DNA of 64,000 nt from a virus, in IMG/VR virus record IMGVR_UViG_3300032214_000715, positions 62,001 to 126,000 of that record; one strand, 5' to 3'. Positions 35,784 to 45,475 of this stretch are shown here, in pieces (position 1 is the first letter of the stretch; every line of letters starts with the position of its first letter). A program made the translations under genes and the position numbers. Below the pieces are notes generated by a model. It did no database searches, was not told the origin of the DNA, and worked only from the letters and a program-made list of their open reading frames with translations.

Positions 35784-36737
35784 TCAGATATCGTTGTTTT
35801 TTTTATCTTCTTCGACTAAAACTTCGACCCACGTATCTGGAGTAACACAACAACTACGTAGATCGCCGTACCACTTCTTTAGGAACGGAATCAATCCAGT
35901 GTGCTTTATTTCACCGTTACGAATTGGTGCGCCGACTGGACGAATTCGTCCAATTTCCAATCCGATGCCAGCACGTTTACTAGCATACTTTGCCATCATT
36001 TCACCAGCCGCGAAAATGCTGTCGAGAGTATCGTCTGCGCTAATAAGTACACAACTACTAAACTGCTTAGTAGTAGTGCCAAGACCAGCCAACACAGGTG
36101 TAGCCAGTGTAAAGTGCCCTTCACTAGCACATTCATAATATTCTTTAACATATTTCAATCTTTTTTCTTTTGGTTCCGAGTGAAATGCGGTTGCGGCGGC
36201 GATAGCGTATCGTACTTGCGGAGTTTCGTAGATTTGACCCGTGCTACGATTTTGAACAAGATATTTTTCGCATAGTTGAGCAATTGCCGCATATGTATAC
36301 TTTTCATCTTTACTATGATCAATGAATAGATCAATGATATTCCATTCATCTTGAGTGTACCAATCAAGCAATTCAGGAGTGTATAGTCCCGCTTCTACAT
36401 TTCGTTTAACTATATCATATAGTTTTGGAGGATCATAGTCGTTATACACTTCTTTACGCAACATGCTTACACGCTGTCTGCCGGCCACATATTGATAATT
36501 TACGTTGTTGATTTCTGGATTTTCAGTCTCGTCAATCAAATCCACCATTGCGTTTAATAGCAATTGATCAATTGTTGATGTTTTGATCCCGTCGTGAAAT
36601 TGAATCTGCGCACGTATTTCAATCATACTGGCACTTACACCATCTACCCCGCGACAGGCATGCGCTACTTGTCGTTGAATTTTGGAAATGTCCAACGGAA
36701 CTCTAGCTCCGTCTCGCTTGATAACGTGTATAGTCAT
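35784..36737 (-). CDS. nrdA: NrdA N-terminal part fused to a very short intein N-piece
   Basis: Residues 1-90 form an ATP-cone (HVIKRDGARVPLDISKIQRQ). The redox cysteine region is QFSSCVLISADDTLDS. The extein ends ...YGDLRSC at residue 296. The last 21 residues, CVTPDTWVEVLVEEDKKNND plus I, begin with the intein Cys1 and match block A only. A usual split intein has about 100 residues here, so the break is close to the N-terminus. Confidence 0.92.
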   Translation of the reverse strand: MTIHVIKRDGARVPLDISKIQRQVAHACRGVDGVSASMIEIRAQIQFHDGIKTSTIDQLLLNAMVDLIDETENPEINNVNYQYVAGRQRVSMLRKEVYNDYDPPKLYDIVKRNVEAGLYTPELLDWYTQDEWNIIDLFIDHSKDEKYTYAAIAQLCEKYLVQNRSTGQIYETPQVRYAIAAATAFHSEPKEKRLKYVKEYYECASEGHFTLATPVLAGLGTTTKQFSSCVLISADDTLDSIFAAGEMMAKYASKRAGIGLEIGRIRPVGAPIRNGEIKHTGLIPFLKKWYGDLRSCCVTPDTWVEVLVEEDKKNNDI

Positions 36738-36764
36738 ATTATTTTATCCTAATAATTATGTAAC

Positions 36765-36793
36765 ATTTTATACTTATAAAAGTGCTATGTCAA
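36765..36793 (-). promoter_or_regulatory. Sigma-70-like promoter for nrdA
   Basis: TTGACA, 17 bp, TAAAAT, about 28 bases before the ATG. Confidence 0.75.
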
Positions 36794-36866
36794 TTTATTT
36801 GAGTAAACATTGTGCTCCGAAACTGAACGTACAATTTCGTATTACAGTGCGAATGTTATAGCTTAT

Positions 36867-38477
36867 TTATGTAACTCTAATGCTCAGACTAGTTTTAGTT
36901 TTAACGCTAGCAAAACACGTATTGGTATTGTTATAGGGAGTAACCCCTACAGCGTAAAATCCAGTTTTAGTGGGGGTTCCAGTAATAGTTACTCTTATAG
37001 ATGGTGGTAAATTTGAAGAAGTCGGAATAGCAGTTACTGTAGCAGTGAGTCCACTAGAGATTAAACGTGTTGTGTCTAAATCAGCCGTGGTTGCGTTTCT
37101 TATATTTACTATTGTATTAAGCGGTACATTGACTCGCGCTTGTATAAGCGTGGCGGACGTATATTGGGGGGCGGGGCAATCGGGTGGAGCTACAACTCCG
37201 CTTCCGGCACTTACATTTGTAACGTTGGCTACTGCTCCTCCGTTTCCTAGATTATTAGTAGCATTGACTAGCACATTCCAAGCCTGATTCGTAGTAGTTG
37301 GAGTTCCAGTTATTGTTAGCACATAATCAGTTGCTTTAATCTTGCTTTTTGCGCCACTAAACGTCATAGTAGAGGGCAGACCAGACGCTATAGTAGCGCT
37401 AGTGGCATTTTGTATAGTGATAGTTCCGGTATAGGGATAGTTTCTTTGAAACACCGAGTTTGTATCACTTTGAGTTTTGCTGTTCTTTGATATTTGTCCT
37501 ACCACTGGGTTTGGAGCCGGAGCGGGCAATACAGTGCCAGCACCCGCTGATTTAGTAGTACTAACAGAGGTACAAGTGGTTAGCGCATTAGTGGCTACAA
37601 TGTTAACATTGTAGCTATTAGAACTTGACAGTCGTGGCATTCCACTAATCGTAAGCAAATAATTAAACCCACTTTTTACTCCAGAATGCGTTATTCCTGA
37701 TGGCCAAGTTGTAGTTCCGGATGAACTTAATACTGGAGTGGCGTTAGTGGCATTTTCAATAATTAAAGTTTCCGAGTACGGAACTCCAACAGTAAAACTG
37801 TTGGTCTGTAAGTTTGGAATAACAGGGGCGATACAACTAACGGGAGTAACCTTACCAGTGTTGATAGATACGTCATCTGTGGCAAAGCCCCCTAGATACT
37901 GCTCCAAACAGCCTGTTCCAGTATTAGTGGCCCTTACTTTGATATTGTAGGATTGATTTCCAGTAGTTGGAACTCCAGCTATTAAAAACGTATAATTTCC
38001 AGAGATGGCAGATTGTGACTGAACCTCAATGCCAGTTGGAAGTCCACTTATAGCTGCGCTAGTAGCATTATTAATTGTAATGCTACTACTAAATTGAGTT
38101 CCAACTGTAAAGACCAGAGTTTTTGTAATAGTTCCAATAGTTGGTCTAGTACATGATGGATAATTAACTGATATACTTCCTGTCCTAGTTGAGCTACATA
38201 AACTAACACTACTTATCGTACAGCCTCGTGGGAAATTACAAGCACTTCCCGTCCAAGTGAAACTACTAGGATTTGCCGGGGCAACTCCAGTGAGCATGTA
38301 CCCCGTTTGCGCGGTCCATTCGAATTTAGCACCAGGAAGAGTAGTATTAAACTGAATTTGAGTTGAAGGGTTAGCTACTACAGGTATACTATATGGCTGA
38401 CCCGGAGTTAGCGGGCCGACTAGTCTAAGACTAACTTGGCCGGCACGAATACAAGGATTATTATTAGAGATAATCAT
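36867..38477 (-). CDS. Ig-like repeat virion protein, 536 aa
   Basis: Built from repeated putative Ig-like units of 80-90 residues with motifs such as SGLPTGIEVQSQS, ITGTPTTTNQAWNV and TVGTQFSSSITINNAT. These are the same kind of unit as in the 2178-residue protein next to it. A decoration, fibre or adhesin role is likely. A late promoter box lies at 38495-38501. Confidence 0.8.
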   Translation of the reverse strand: MIISNNNPCIRAGQVSLRLVGPLTPGQPYSIPVVANPSTQIQFNTTLPGAKFEWTAQTGYMLTGVAPANPSSFTWTGSACNFPRGCTISSVSLCSSTRTGSISVNYPSCTRPTIGTITKTLVFTVGTQFSSSITINNATSAAISGLPTGIEVQSQSAISGNYTFLIAGVPTTGNQSYNIKVRATNTGTGCLEQYLGGFATDDVSINTGKVTPVSCIAPVIPNLQTNSFTVGVPYSETLIIENATNATPVLSSSGTTTWPSGITHSGVKSGFNYLLTISGMPRLSSSNSYNVNIVATNALTTCTSVSTTKSAGAGTVLPAPAPNPVVGQISKNSKTQSDTNSVFQRNYPYTGTITIQNATSATIASGLPSTMTFSGAKSKIKATDYVLTITGTPTTTNQAWNVLVNATNNLGNGGAVANVTNVSAGSGVVAPPDCPAPQYTSATLIQARVNVPLNTIVNIRNATTADLDTTRLISSGLTATVTAIPTSSNLPPSIRVTITGTPTKTGFYAVGVTPYNNTNTCFASVKTKTSLSIRVT

Positions 38478-38494
38478 TAGTTTCCTATAAATGT

Positions 38495-38501
38495 TATTTA
38501 T
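38495..38501 (-). promoter_or_regulatory. T4-type late promoter
   Basis: ATAAATA, lying across the stop of the giant repeat gene. Confidence 0.6.
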
Positions 38502-41500
38502 GCGCCACCAACTTTACCACTTCCGGCTGGAGCTTCTTCCACAATTGCTGTAGTACAAGTGCTACTAAAGTTACTTGCTTTTACTATTAACGAATATGAC
38601 TGTCCGCTGACGGTGGGAGTTCCAGTTAAGGTGATAACATAATTATTGCCTGATTTTGCGCCTGTAGCTTTTATTCCACTAGGGAGTCTATTCTTTAAAA
38701 ATACAAATGACGCTAAGGTGGCATTTGTTACCGTTATACTTCCGTTATATGGAACTCCTTTTACAAACACGTTCGGCGCGACAGTTCCTACTACGGGCGT
38801 AGTACACGCAGGCTGTTTTGCTACAACTCCTGCTCCTACACTGAATTCTGTTATTTGTGCTGCGGCTTTTCCTCCGCCACAAGCATTGGTAGCATTCACA
38901 GTTGCGCCCCACGGTTGATCCTCTGTTGTAGGAGTTCCGCTGAGAGTTAGAACATAATTAGCTCCACTTGGAGCCCCAGTTACTGTTATTCCAGTTGGCA
39001 GTCCGCTTATGGTAGCCACTGTTGCTTTGCTTACGGTTATAGTTACGGGACCGTAAGCCACATTTCGCTGAAAAGCTGACTGCGTTGTAGTCATTTTTGA
39101 CACAGACGGAGTATCACATACTGGGGCAGAGGCAACGATACCGTTTCCTATCTTAACGTCTTTTATTTCTGTGGTGGTTTTTCCACTGCCACAGGCGTTA
39201 GTAGCACTAACTGTAGCACTCCATACTTCAGCAGCATCGGTAGGTGTGCCGCTGATTGTAATTACATAATTACCAGCATTAACAGCTCCAGTCTGCGTGA
39301 TTCCTTTAGGAAGACCAGTGATTGTAGCTGCGGTCGCTTTGCTTACTGTTAGCGTTGCGGGGCCGTATGCTACATTCTTTTGAAACTGAGTGGATGTTAA
39401 CTGGGCAGCAATCGGAGTATCACATTCTGGTGCCGCCGCAACTGTTCCACTTCCAATTTGTATGTCTGATACTTCAGCATCGTCATTTCCGCCTTCACAA
39501 ACATTGGCGGCGCTAGCTTTAATTGTCCAAGAACCAGCAGTAGTTGGAGTGCCACTGATTGTGAGTACATAATTAGAACCGCTAATTGCCCCAGTGGCAG
39601 TAATTCCAGCCGGCATTCCACTTAGTGTGGCAATGGTTGCGTTAGCTATAGTTAGCGTTGTTGTTGTATATGCTACGTTTCTTTGAAATACTGTGTTAGA
39701 CAGTAACGGAATATCTGGAGCAGCGCAGCGCGGTGCCCCGAGTACAGTTCCACTAGCGATTTGTTTATTCAAAAGTTGACCAACAATTCCTCCGCACTCA
39801 TTCTTGGCGCTGATTATAATTGAGTATGTACCCACTGTTGTAGGAGTACCACTCAACGTGTAAGTAACACTTGAAGAAGTAGACGTGACGGTTCCATTAA
39901 TCCCCGGCAATCCATTTATTGTTATTGAAGCGTCCCCGTCCGTTACCGGAGAAATTAATATAGTTACTGGACCGTATGGCACGTTCTTTTGAAATTGTGT
40001 TTGAGCCAGAGTGGTTGTTACTGTTGGAGTGTCACATTGTGGCGCTGCTGCCACTGTTCCATTTCCAATTGATATGTCTTTTACTTCAGCGGTTGTTTTT
40101 CCTTCGCCGCAAGCGTTGGCCGCACTAACCTTTGCCGCCCAAGTACCAGCAGTAGTTGGAGTGCCACTGATTGTGAATACATAATTAGCTCCACTGATTG
40201 CTCCCTCGGCAGTAATGCCAGCTGGTAATCCGGTAACTGTAGCAGTGGTGGCGTTAGTGATGGTTAGAGTTGTTGGTCCATAAGCAGTGCTAACTTGTAG
40301 TGCGGTAGACTGTAGTGTTGGCACCGTTGGAGCAACGCAGAGAGGGGCATCCAAAACTACTCCACTGGAAACCTCAAAATTGTTGATAACCGTTTTTAAT
40401 TTACCAGAGCCGCAATCATTTGTAGCAGTGACTAATATCTTCCAACTTTGCGCTGCGTCAGTTGGCGTGCCGCTGACAGTGAATACATAATTGAGTCCAC
40501 TAACAGCACCCACAGCAGTAACTCCACTGGGTAGCCCACTTAAAGTAGCAGTGGTGGCGTTGTTTATAGTTAGAGTTGTCGGACCATACGCTACATTCTT
40601 TTGAAAAATTGGAGTAGCAAACGCGCTTATTGTTGGGGTAGTACATAGTGGGGCTGGATCTACTTTTCCGCTGCCGGCATTCAAATTACTGACGACGGAA
40701 GTAGTTTTTCCTCCACCACAAGCATTTTCTGCTGCTATCACCATAGCGTATACTTGTCCACTAGTAGTGGGAGTTCCACTTAAGTTAATAACATAGTCAG
40801 CTCCATCAACCGCTCCAGTTTGATTTATACCAGTCGGAATAGTTCCTGTTAATGTTGCTTTTGTGGCATTTTTAACTGTGATTTTTCCCGTATACGCTAT
40901 TTGTTCCACGAACGTATTTGGATCTACTAATATAACTAGTGGGCTAGTACAAATTGGAGCTGCGGTTACAGTTCCAGTTCCCACACTTGACCCTATTATT
41001 GAAGACTTGGTTTTTCCACCGCCGCAATCATTATCGGCACTTACTAATACTTCCCATTTTTGATCGGCAGTTGTAGGGGTACCGCTAACGGTAAATTTGT
41101 AATTGACTCCATCTTGTTGTCCAGTGGCTGCTACTCCAGTTGGAAGTCCACTAATAGTGGCGCCCGTGGCATTAGTGATCGTAATTGTGCCACTATACGC
41201 TACATTTCTTTGAAATGCGGTTGCTCCAAAAGTTAGTGATACACTTGGAACAACACAAAGTGGAGCCGCAGATACCGTACCAGTAAGAACAGTTCTTCTT
41301 GAGGTATTAGTACTACAAGTAGAACCACTATTGGTGGCATCCACTAGTATAGTATATGACTCTATGCTAATAGTAGGTGTACCCGATAACGTTAGTATGT
41401 AATTAGCTCCGTTAGCAGCACCCGTACTGGTAATACCAGTTGGGAGCCCAGTTATAGTAGCGCTAGTAGCATTAGTTATCGTAACAGACCCACTATAAGC

Positions 41501-44500
41501 AACGCTTTTTTGAAATTGAGTTGAACTCAGTGTTCCTATAGATGGAGCGGCACATGGTGGGGCTGCTGCCACTGTTCCTTTACCAATGGGAATATTAGTT
41601 ATCTCACTAGTAGTTTTTCCTCCACCACACGCATTAGTACCGCTTATTGTAGCAGCCCAGGTCTGTGATGCGACCGTAGGAGTTCCACTTAGTGTAAGAA
41701 CGTAACCATTGTCACTGGCCGCACCGGTTACGGTAATGCCAGTTGGAAGTCCGCTGATGGTGGCGATAGTTGCGTTAGGTATCGTTAACGTCGCAGAGTA
41801 TGCTACCGCTGCTTGAAAATTTGTAGAAGAAAGTTGTGAAACAGTTGGTTTAGTACATAGCGGAGCTGGTCGTACTGTTCCGGAACCAGCCGCTAATGTA
41901 GCCGTGGAAGTAGTTTTCCCACCACCACAAGCATTAGTAGCACTTACAGATGCTGTCCACGCCTCTTCTGTTGTAGGAGTTCCGCTGAGTGTTAGTACAT
42001 AATTAGCTCCGCTGACTGCGCCTGTACTAGTAACTCCAGTTGGAAGTCCAGTTATAGTAGCGCTAGTTGCGTTTGATACAGTGATTGTCTCACCAGTCGC
42101 TACATTTTTTTGAAACACTGCTGTCCCTAAACTTGTAGTAGTAGGGGTTGTACAAGCTGGTGGAGGAGCTACTGTCCCAGATCCCAAATAATTATTAGGG
42201 AAAGACAGACTGCTTGACGAATCAACGCAGTTTTTCCCCGAATTTATTGCTTGAATTTTTATGTCGTATGCTTGACCGCTTACCGTAGGAGTTCCACTAA
42301 TAGTGAATACATAGCTGGTTCCACTAGCTGCGCCAGTAGCTGTTATTCCAGTTGGTAGTCCAGTTATAGTAGCTGTAGTTGTGTTTTGTAAACCAATGTA
42401 ACTTGTAAACGCAACGTTGGCTTGAAACTTAAAGACGGTGTAAGTAGATAATGCTGAACTGGAGCAACCAAATCCTGGGGCGGTTCTAGAAACACCTGTT
42501 GATATCGCTTGATCGTTCAGGAAAATAGCATTATCTGGAAAACTGTAGACTTCTACACCGGTGTAGGTCTCCGCAGCGCGACATATCCCAAATTTAGCTG
42601 GAGCGTTGATAGTCATCAATATAGGACCAAATTTTTGATAGGGTAACGTTGGGGTTCCTTGAATACTGAATGCTATATGTTCAGGATAACTAGAATTAGC
42701 TGGCGCCGGACTGATGGTTATTCCCGTTGGTAGCATAGGTATTCCGGCTGCGACACTTGCGGAGCTAGTACTAAATATAGCAGACTCGCCATTAATGTAA
42801 AAAGTATGATTGTACTCAAATTTTTCTCTAAACATTGGCAGCGGGGTGGGCTGAGATTTAATGGGGACACAGGGCGATAAATTAGTCACAGTTCCGCTAC
42901 CAGCACTGATATTGGCAACCGATGATGAAAATTCTTTATCAGCGAGATTATTTTCAGCACTCACCGCTATATTATAGGGTTGACTAGTGGAGGTAGGAGT
43001 TCCACTAAGTGTAAAAATATAATCGCTGCCACTTGCCGCACCTACAGCAGTTATTCCAGCAGGAAGCCCGCTTATAGTAGCACTAGTAGCATTGGTGACT
43101 TTAACAGTTCCTGTATATTTGGTCTCAATTTTAAAAGAATTAGAAGAAATGAAGCCGACCGATGGTTTGGGACTAGTTCGTTCCGCTAACGATTTAGTAA
43201 CAGTACCAGTTCCCGCACTTACGTTAACCAGATTTCTAGGCGGTTCCTGAGTACAAAACTGAGAGGAAGCATTAACTTTAATATCGTATACTTGACCCCC
43301 TTTATTCGGTGTACCAGATAACGTTAGAAGATAATCACGCCCAAATGCCTGACCAGTTACAGTAATTCCACTAGGTAAATTGGCTAAATTTTCTTTTGCT
43401 ATGCCTGCCGTTTGAGCCTGTTTAACAGTAATGCTTCCAGTATACGCAACACCAGAGGCAAAAGCATTTGGACTTACTGTTTGTACATCTGGATCTATAC
43501 ATTTAATATATCCAGTGGCAATTTGAATGGCAGTCGCAGTATTAGTAAAACAAGTGCTACCAGTATTAGTTGCGTCAAATCTAATGTTATACGTGGCTCC
43601 AGGGGGTCCAGAAGCAGTTCCACTAATTGTTATGCGATATCCAGTTCCGAACGGTGTTGAACTTGTTGCTGTAATTCCAATTGGAAGACCATATATTTTT
43701 GGAGCAGAGGTACAGTTGAATACGTCTATCGTGCCTGTATAAGCATCAAATATTCTAAAGTTATTTTCACTTGTAAGAGTCGCAGTTGGTAGTACGCACG
43801 AATCGTACTGAACTGTACCGCTACCCGCTGAGCCACTAATAGTATTAGTTTCAACCCCAGAAACTTCGTTAGTAGCAGTGACTGTAGCTGCCCACGACTC
43901 TCCACCGACTGTGGGTTTTCCAGTAATAGTGAATATGTAACTTGTGCCGCTTCTAACTCCGGTAGCAGTTATTCCAGCTGGGAGTCCAGTTATAGTAGCG
44001 CTAGTAGCATTAGATATCGTCAATGTACTATTGTAGTTAAAATTTGCCTGAAATATAGAGTTGATTTTATCTGGTTGTGATAGTGAGTTAGTCGCTATTT
44101 TTCTTATAGTGGGCGCGGTTGCTTTTTCTTTATTCACAGTCCCAGTTGCCACAGATGTTAATCCGGTACTTGCTTGACCGCATCCACCAGGATTATTAAT
44201 GGCGTTTATTTTAAAATCAAATATTTGTCCACTAGTAGTTGGAGTTCCAAGAAATCTAGCTGTAAAAGTAGTGCCAACTTTTGAGTTGGAACTGTATACA
44301 ACACCAGTTGGTAGTCCAGTAACTGTAATGCCAGTGGCATTTTCTATAGTAACATTTCCAGTGTAATACACACCTTTTTGAAATGTAGTATTATCAAGTG
44401 TTCCAATTGTTGGAGTGGTACATGGAGTTAGTCCTACCTTGCCCGACACCACTAACGTTGGAGACATACCAGAGGCAGCACATCCGCCTGGGCTATTCCC

Positions 44501-45034
44501 GCCAGTTACTGAAATATTGTATGACTGATTAACAGTTGGAGTTCCAGATAGAGTCCAAACATAATTACTTCCGCTTGTCGCTCCAGTTCTATTAATACCA
44601 GTAGGCAGCCCTGAAATTCCACTACTAGTGGCGTTATTTATGGTGATTGTTCCATTAAATGCTTGTCCTAGTATAAAATTTAGCGGAGGACTAACTGTTC
44701 CAATTGATGGAGTCGCGCATGCTGGCGCTCCTACCGTGCCCGAAACTGTTGTTCCTATTTTTCTGTTACACCCAACAGCATCAGCGTTGGTGGCTTCAAA
44801 ATACATTTTGTATTTTTCACCAGAGGTAGTGGGAGTTCCAGCTAATGATATACTTGATCCACTAGTTTGTCTAGTGACTCCAGATACACTTATTCCCGAT
44901 GGCAGCCCTGTCACTGTTATACTAGTCGCGTTACTGAAATAATATGAGCCGGACATATATACGCCCTGTCGCATATTGGTAAATACTCCAGGAACAGTAG
45001 TAGCTGGTGCTGGGTTAACGCATGGAAATGGCAT
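38498..45034 (-). CDS. Giant Ig-like repeat virion protein, 2178 aa
   Basis: About two dozen units of roughly 85 residues follow each other. Each has the pattern QKNVAYGPTTLTISNATTA, TISGLPTGITVTGAASG, and VLTLSGTPTTAG with a C-T-P or C-G-G linker. This resembles putative Ig (He_PIG-like) domains in phage surface proteins, which bind carbohydrates or host surfaces weakly. Units vary from 50 to 95 percent alike by eye, so they may expand and shrink by recombination. No enzymatic domain is seen. Confidence 0.85.
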   Translation of the reverse strand: MPFPCVNPAPATTVPGVFTNMRQGVYMSGSYYFSNATSITVTGLPSGISVSGVTRQTSGSSISLAGTPTTSGEKYKMYFEATNADAVGCNRKIGTTVSGTVGAPACATPSIGTVSPPLNFILGQAFNGTITINNATSSGISGLPTGINRTGATSGSNYVWTLSGTPTVNQSYNISVTGGNSPGGCAASGMSPTLVVSGKVGLTPCTTPTIGTLDNTTFQKGVYYTGNVTIENATGITVTGLPTGVVYSSNSKVGTTFTARFLGTPTTSGQIFDFKINAINNPGGCGQASTGLTSVATGTVNKEKATAPTIRKIATNSLSQPDKINSIFQANFNYNSTLTISNATSATITGLPAGITATGVRSGTSYIFTITGKPTVGGESWAATVTATNEVSGVETNTISGSAGSGTVQYDSCVLPTATLTSENNFRIFDAYTGTIDVFNCTSAPKIYGLPIGITATSSTPFGTGYRITISGTASGPPGATYNIRFDATNTGSTCFTNTATAIQIATGYIKCIDPDVQTVSPNAFASGVAYTGSITVKQAQTAGIAKENLANLPSGITVTGQAFGRDYLLTLSGTPNKGGQVYDIKVNASSQFCTQEPPRNLVNVSAGTGTVTKSLAERTSPKPSVGFISSNSFKIETKYTGTVKVTNATSATISGLPAGITAVGAASGSDYIFTLSGTPTSTSQPYNIAVSAENNLADKEFSSSVANISAGSGTVTNLSPCVPIKSQPTPLPMFREKFEYNHTFYINGESAIFSTSSASVAAGIPMLPTGITISPAPANSSYPEHIAFSIQGTPTLPYQKFGPILMTINAPAKFGICRAAETYTGVEVYSFPDNAIFLNDQAISTGVSRTAPGFGCSSSALSTYTVFKFQANVAFTSYIGLQNTTTATITGLPTGITATGAASGTSYVFTISGTPTVSGQAYDIKIQAINSGKNCVDSSSSLSFPNNYLGSGTVAPPPACTTPTTTSLGTAVFQKNVATGETITVSNATSATITGLPTGVTSTGAVSGANYVLTLSGTPTTEEAWTASVSATNACGGGKTTSTATLAAGSGTVRPAPLCTKPTVSQLSSTNFQAAVAYSATLTIPNATIATISGLPTGITVTGAASDNGYVLTLSGTPTVASQTWAATISGTNACGGGKTTSEITNIPIGKGTVAAAPPCAAPSIGTLSSTQFQKSVAYSGSVTITNATSATITGLPTGITSTGAANGANYILTLSGTPTISIESYTILVDATNSGSTCSTNTSRRTVLTGTVSAAPLCVVPSVSLTFGATAFQRNVAYSGTITITNATGATISGLPTGVAATGQQDGVNYKFTVSGTPTTADQKWEVLVSADNDCGGGKTKSSIIGSSVGTGTVTAAPICTSPLVILVDPNTFVEQIAYTGKITVKNATKATLTGTIPTGINQTGAVDGADYVINLSGTPTTSGQVYAMVIAAENACGGGKTTSVVSNLNAGSGKVDPAPLCTTPTISAFATPIFQKNVAYGPTTLTINNATTATLSGLPSGVTAVGAVSGLNYVFTVSGTPTDAAQSWKILVTATNDCGSGKLKTVINNFEVSSGVVLDAPLCVAPTVPTLQSTALQVSTAYGPTTLTITNATTATVTGLPAGITAEGAISGANYVFTISGTPTTAGTWAAKVSAANACGEGKTTAEVKDISIGNGTVAAAPQCDTPTVTTTLAQTQFQKNVPYGPVTILISPVTDGDASITINGLPGINGTVTSTSSSVTYTLSGTPTTVGTYSIIISAKNECGGIVGQLLNKQIASGTVLGAPRCAAPDIPLLSNTVFQRNVAYTTTTLTIANATIATLSGMPAGITATGAISGSNYVLTISGTPTTAGSWTIKASAANVCEGGNDDAEVSDIQIGSGTVAAAPECDTPIAAQLTSTQFQKNVAYGPATLTVSKATAATITGLPKGITQTGAVNAGNYVITISGTPTDAAEVWSATVSATNACGSGKTTTEIKDVKIGNGIVASAPVCDTPSVSKMTTTQSAFQRNVAYGPVTITVSKATVATISGLPTGITVTGAPSGANYVLTLSGTPTTEDQPWGATVNATNACGGGKAAAQITEFSVGAGVVAKQPACTTPVVGTVAPNVFVKGVPYNGSITVTNATLASFVFLKNRLPSGIKATGAKSGNNYVITLTGTPTVSGQSYSLIVKASNFSSTCTTAIVEEAPAGSGKVGGA

Positions 45035-45036
45035 AA

Positions 45037-45474
45037 TTATTTAATGTTGTTCTTTAAAGTATCTAAGTTCATTTGTCTTAGTATGGTAAAATCGTTTATA
45101 CTAGTATTTAGCACAGATTTTGGATAATAGTTCAACACATACTTAGCGTGACCCACAATTACTAAATAATGTTCTTCGGCCTGAGTATCGTTTGCTGCTA
45201 CTAAATTTACTTCAGTAATATCACTGAGCATAAGCGTATAGCAAATGCCCATAGCTCTAGTTAGAGTACAATAAGTATTGTCCGATAACATAGTCCAGGG
45301 ATCAGGCCACGATTCACTATCAGCCCAGTGTAAATGATGATTTATTAATGGGGCTCTTTGCCACCAATCATCAACCGCTACACAAACTTTATCCAAAGAC
45401 ATACCACGAATTTCAATACGAAGACTTTTCCACTCTCTTATTCTATAGTTATAGTCTGCCTGAAAAACGTTCAT
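45037..45474 (-). CDS. Conserved T4-like phage protein, 145 aa
   Basis: Contains KVCVAVDDWWQRAPLINHHL and SWPDPWTMLSDNTYCTLTRA, which I associate with a conserved protein next to tail genes of aquatic T4-like phages. It is between two large structural genes. Virion role likely, exact function unknown. Confidence 0.65.
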   Translation of the reverse strand: MNVFQADYNYRIREWKSLRIEIRGMSLDKVCVAVDDWWQRAPLINHHLHWADSESWPDPWTMLSDNTYCTLTRAMGICYTLMLSDITEVNLVAANDTQAEEHYLVIVGHAKYVLNYYPKSVLNTSINDFTILRQMNLDTLKNNIK

Positions 45475-45475
45475 A

